Shown here: piece after piece, positions 16,511-19,369 of the stretch
Layout: each line of letters begins with the position of its first letter
How positions within the stretch are numbered: the first letter of the stretch is position 1
Assembly: GCA_937863205.1 (NCBI GenBank)
Contig: CALMGA010000181.1
Location: 1-19,369 of the forward strand
Direction: 5' to 3'
Length of the DNA stretch: 19,369 bases
DNA from: an uncultured Beijerinckiaceae bacterium
Lineage (GTDB): Bacteria > Pseudomonadota > Alphaproteobacteria > Rhizobiales > Beijerinckiaceae
Position numbers and translations under genes: made by a program
The notes under the pieces: generated by a model
Databases searched by the model: none
What the model saw: the letters and a program-made list of their open reading frames with translations, nothing else
Told to the model about the DNA's origin: nothing

Positions 16511-18418
16511 TCAGCGCGATGCCTGCGCTTCCAAGGGATAGCGGGCGAGGTGTTCGGCTGCCGTCGAAAACGGGTTTGGTCGTCGCCCCTGCGCAAGACC
16601 AGACAGGACGAAGTCGTCGAGCGCCGCCGAATAGTTGTCGTGGTGTTCCATGTAGGCCTTGATGTACCAGGCCGGCTGGAACAAGGCATTCGGCATGCGG
16701 CCCTCGGCTGCGCCGTACCGGAGGAAGTGCTGGTAGGGATCGATGCCGGCCTTTCGCACGTCCTCGTAGCGTTCGAGATAAAAAGCGCGATCGAAGTAGA
16801 AAGGTTCTCGTGATGCTCTTTGCTTGGCTCTCACTTTCTTGACGATTCGGCCGAAGCCGTTCGCGAGAAGCCGCATGTGGTCGAAGACGGGAGTCGCGTT
16901 GTGGTTCGGCTGCATCGTGATGCGATCGACTTGAGAGCGTAGATCGGCAATCTGCTGGGTCAGCAGCCGTTCAAGAGCCTCCAGACCTCGATCGGCTCGG
17001 TCATTGATCTCTCGCGTCGCCTGTTTCGCGCGCGTCATCAGGATGTGGTCCTTCAGCTCCTCCTCTGTCCGCGCGACGAGCAATGTGGGCTGTTGCGGTG
17101 CTATGTAGAACTTCCGGAGGATATGCTGTCGATCGTAGGGGGTGGCATCATCGAAGGCCACAAACCCTGTGATATGGCGGTAGATCGCGAAACCCGAGTA
17201 GCGGCTGACCAGGCACACGAGAGCCGCGGTTGACCCTTTGCCGGCCTGCGCTGATTGGAAGAGCACGGTCAGTTCCGCCAAACGTTTCTCGCCGGTGGAC
17301 GTAAGGTTGCGAGCGAAAGAACTCGGCACGTAGGGCTTGGCTATGGCGTCCTGCGACAGTGATGATGTCATCGCATGTAGATCGCCGATAAGTGAAGTTA
17401 TCTCGTAGTACGAGGGGTCTGCTCTTAAGATCCAGTCAACGACCAACTTTAGATCAGCCTCGGATACATGATTTCTGTTGCTATGTGGTTCGGTAATTGC
17501 GAGGCTCACCTGCGCCCACATCAGAGCGACGATATTGTCAAGCATTCGAGAATAAGAGCCATCCTGTCGCTGCTCAAACATGTTATAAATATGACGAGGA
17601 CTGATGCCGCCGTGCTTTTCGACGTATATCAGTTGCTTGACAATACCCGTCGTCCAGAACGCATAGTCCGGCATGTTATTATCGACCATGTGCCTCGTAA
17701 AGCGATGGATGATGTCCTCCTGATCAATGCGGTAATACACCAGAATGCTGTTCACGACCGTCATGGTCTGGCCGGAAAACGCCACGAGCCACCACGCGAC
17801 GTGCGAATAGATCGTTTGAATCTGCAAGATTGCTCGCCAATCGGTCTTCGCCAGCGGCGCCTTGCGCATAATCGCGTTCGAGATGCCGGCGATGCTGAAG
17901 GTGTAGCCCAGCGCCGTCGCGCCGTCGGTGAAGTCGACCTGTACGAGATCCGTGTCGCTCGGCGCGATCCACGCACCTGTGGGTGTCCCGAAGGCGTTGA
18001 CGGTGATGGAATTGAAGATCAGGAAGTCATGCGTACCGGACCGCAGCAGTTCGACAGCTGCGATGATCGTGTCGTGCTGCGGGACGTCATCGTCGCCAAG
18101 AAACCAAATGTATTGGCCGCGGCAAAAGTCGAGACAATTGAAGATATGTTCCTCGACTGTCGAGAGATGAACAGCCTGCCGTTCGATCCGTATGTTGTCT
18201 CTGCCGTATGTTTGCAGTTTCGAGAAGGTGTCGTCACTCGATCCATTGTCGGAGACAACAAGCTCGACAAGTCCGCTAAGACGATCGATAATCGCCGTCA
18301 AGTTTCCGACAATAGCCTGCGGCCGGCTTGCCCGGTTGTACGTTGGTATAAGAATTGTCAGGATAGGATGTGCGCCTGAATCGTTTGCAGATGCAAACCG
18401 GTCCTTGTCCTTCGTCAC
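16511..18418 (-). CDS. Family 2 glycosyltransferase with coiled coil and C-terminal repeat domain
   Basis: This 635-residue protein transfers a sugar from a nucleotide donor, probably to a surface glycan. The GT-A domain (about 18-240) has LTILIPTYNR (20-29), SDNGSSDDT (56-64) and the metal-binding FLGDDDVPQHD (106-116). A region of about 210 residues without a recognised fold follows. A predicted coiled coil lies at about 450-500, and two tandem repeats at 540-580 and 580-617 follow the pattern FdxxfYlexYxDV...GxdPxxHfLxxGxxEGRxPnplF, a module found on several large glycosyltransferases. The start is GTG at 18418 with GGAG upstream on the minus strand. Its DNA is AT-richer than its neighbours: 26 of 60 bases at 17581-17640 are G/C. 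Acceptor and product are unknown. Confidence 0.88.
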   Translation of the reverse strand: MTKDKDRFASANDSGAHPILTILIPTYNRASRPQAIVGNLTAIIDRLSGLVELVVSDNGSSDDTFSKLQTYGRDNIRIERQAVHLSTVEEHIFNCLDFCRGQYIWFLGDDDVPQHDTIIAAVELLRSGTHDFLIFNSITVNAFGTPTGAWIAPSDTDLVQVDFTDGATALGYTFSIAGISNAIMRKAPLAKTDWRAILQIQTIYSHVAWWLVAFSGQTMTVVNSILVYYRIDQEDIIHRFTRHMVDNNMPDYAFWTTGIVKQLIYVEKHGGISPRHIYNMFEQRQDGSYSRMLDNIVALMWAQVSLAITEPHSNRNHVSEADLKLVVDWILRADPSYYEITSLIGDLHAMTSSLSQDAIAKPYVPSSFARNLTSTGEKRLAELTVLFQSAQAGKGSTAALVCLVSRYSGFAIYRHITGFVAFDDATPYDRQHILRKFYIAPQQPTLLVARTEEELKDHILMTRAKQATREINDRADRGLEALERLLTQQIADLRSQVDRITMQPNHNATPVFDHMRLLANGFGRIVKKVRAKQRASREPFYFDRAFYLERYEDVRKAGIDPYQHFLRYGAAEGRMPNALFQPAWYIKAYMEHHDNYSAALDDFVLSGLAQGRRPNPFSTAAEHLARYPLEAQASR

Positions 18419-18635
18419 TTACAGTCTCCGCCCATCCATTCTCGGACGTGCTTACTGGCTCGTATCAGCAGGAGCAAGCCGATCGGCCGAGCAGGATCAT
18501 CACGCCAGCAAGGAGACGGATCGTGCCGCAGTCTTCGCCTCGACGAATCGATCGGTCGCGGTGAGCTGCCCCCGGATCCGTCGCCGGGCGGAATAGAACG
18601 TGGAGACGATCGCACCATAAATCTACCGCCATGAT

Positions 18636-18655
18636 CCGATGATATCGGTCATCGG
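18636..18655. promoter_or_regulatory. Dyad upstream of the glycosyltransferase gene, possible operator
   Basis: CCGATGA at 18636-18642 and TCATCGG at 18649-18655 are perfect inverted repeats around TATCGG; a nested dyad CCGAT/ATCGG also exists, with ATCGG repeated directly. It is about 220 bases upstream of the glycosyltransferase start. This could be a regulator-binding site or an RNA hairpin in the leader; no regulator gene is nearby. Confidence 0.3.
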
Positions 18656-18943
18656 AGGCGGCTTATACTCTGCGCTCTGTCGCGTTCAATCCTCTAGGAT
18701 CGCGTGATGCGGGAACAACGATTTAGTTAATACTGAAGTTCGCCATCCCTGCATCATCTAAAAATCGTTACATGTTGATGCTGGACATTCGCACGCTCAC
18801 GTCGAACCTGATGTGACAAGACCGCGTAGCTGCGACCCGAGTCCTTGATACCGTCAATGAATCGGAATCAGGACCGATCTTGGACGGTTGATGGCAGGGG
18901 CGATCTGCGTCTCGAATGCAAATCTTTCTCAAGTGCGTAGCCG

Positions 18944-18973
18944 TGACGATCGATCATATGACGATAGATCATC
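18944..18973. repeat. Two tandem copies of a 15-base imperfect repeat
   Basis: TGACGATCGATCATA (18944-18958) is directly followed by TGACGATAGATCATC (18959-18973), 13 of 15 bases identical. Two adjacent copies at a spacing near one and a half helical turns could bind a dimeric regulator, or be a small duplication in decaying DNA. Confidence 0.45.
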
Positions 18974-19066
18974 AGACGTTGGAGACAGCCATATGAGTTG
19001 TGTGTGCGCAAATCTATTTGATCTCGAAAGAAATATACACGACTTCTTCATAACATGCTCATCTGA

Positions 19067-19330
19067 TCGCTCGTCGACACCGAGAGCGCGCAGGCGCAGG
19101 CCGCGACATCGTGCTTCCTGATCCTTCAAGATCACCTCCGCGCGGACGTCCCTGACGAGTGGTCCATCAACGCCACGCACGCGCTCGCCAGTGACGGCAG
19201 GAGCGGCGGCTCCCTTCTCACGCTCAGCCTTTCCGCCAACTCCCTCGGAGCGGACTGGGACTACGACCTCGCCTCCAGGCTGTCGACCGCCAAAGTCGCC
19301 TTTATGAAGGTCGTCGCCGAACGCTCGTAA
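19067..19330 (+). pseudogene. 3' remnant of an unidentified protein-coding gene, no start codon
   Basis: After an in-frame TGA at 19064-19066 the frame is open to a TAA at 19328-19330, giving 87 residues. About 86% of codons end in G or C, the codon use of the housekeeping genes in this window and unlike the AT-rich DNA just before it. The product reads as a plausible soluble protein, with LILQDHLRADVPDEWSINAT, then SGGSLLTLSLSANSL and WDYDLASRLSTAKVAFMKVV. No ATG, GTG or TTG stands near the 5' end; the only in-frame ATG lies 12 codons from the end. The same frame continues after the TAA as SIGVRDMFAADN to a TAG at the window edge, so the original gene may have been longer and acquired a nonsense codon. 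Family not recognised. Confidence 0.45.
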
Positions 19331-19369
19331 TCGATCGGCGTTCGCGACATGTTCGCCGCCGACAACTAG

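Larger units (their letters stand above)
18419..19066. other. Non-coding, AT-richer stretch between the glycosyltransferase and a gene remnant
   Basis: No convincing gene was found in these 648 bases. Short open frames exist on both strands, none with a family signature, a good ribosome site and coding-like codon use together. Composition is lower in G/C than the left part of the window (25 of 60 at 19021-19080). It holds the promoter and leader of the glycosyltransferase on the minus strand, a dyad at 18636-18655, and a 15-base tandem repeat at 18944-18973. Decay of former genes is a reasonable reading, given the remnant that follows. Confidence 0.6.

Noticed and set aside
18717..18769. Inverted repeat AACGATTT / AAATCGTT
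   Set aside because: Eight-base arms 37 bases apart in AT-rich DNA are expected by chance, and no gene or terminator context supports them.
18888..19121. 77-codon plus-strand frame (MMAGAICVSN...)
   Set aside because: Mixed composition, no ribosome site, Arg-rich end that is an out-of-frame reading of the GC-rich remnant at 19067; no family resemblance.
14500..19369. Duplicate of the tRNA-Gln 3' end that would mark an integrated element
   Set aside because: Reading through the right part of the window found no second copy of the tRNA 3' sequence, and no integrase is present; any attachment site would have to lie outside.

Overview
The window is high-GC bacterial chromosome and reads as an alphaproteobacterium, most likely of the order Hyphomicrobiales (Rhizobiales). 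This rests on an rpsM-rpsK-rpoA-rplQ block followed at once by a Do-like protease, an S-(hydroxymethyl)glutathione synthase of the Paracoccus/rhizobial type, an HspQ of alphaproteobacterial type, and an OpgC acyltransferase of the periplasmic-glucan pathway. No genus can be named from the sequence alone.

Positions 1-1551 hold the last codons of a probable rRNA pseudouridine synthase, then rsmD (16S rRNA methyltransferase) and gfa (formaldehyde-glutathione condensation). From 1792 to 5773 runs the alpha-type ribosomal/RNA polymerase operon (S13, S11, RNAP alpha, L17) with a periplasmic HtrA/Do protease behind it. Positions 5946-8439 hold lepB-rnc-era (signal peptidase, RNase III, Era GTPase), tightly overlapped. 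A Rieske/FAD-NAD(P) oxidoreductase (8526-10052) follows. Translation, secretion and envelope quality control thus dominate the first half.

From 10125 to 13886 three genes lie on the minus strand: an SGNH-hydrolase-like exported protein, opgC overlapping it by 97 bases, and a bifunctional NAD(P)HX repair enzyme. Divergent from the last is hspQ. A complete tRNA-Gln(CUG) with a textbook promoter sits at 14450-14523.

Right of the tRNA the character changes. There is an exported beta-helix protein of tailspike/pectate-lyase type (14669-16483). Convergent to it is a large GT2 glycosyltransferase (16511-18418) with a coiled coil and two C-terminal repeats. Then come about 650 bases of AT-richer DNA with a dyad and a 15-base tandem repeat but no convincing gene, and finally the stranded 3' end of a GC-rich coding sequence without a start codon. 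This looks like a laterally acquired or rearranged cell-surface polysaccharide segment next to a tRNA gene. No transposase, integrase, CRISPR array or duplicated tRNA end was seen. No clearly new multi-gene system is evident. The most unusual items are the SGNH protein lacking the expected nucleophile serine and coupled to opgC, and the beta-helix/GT2 pair.
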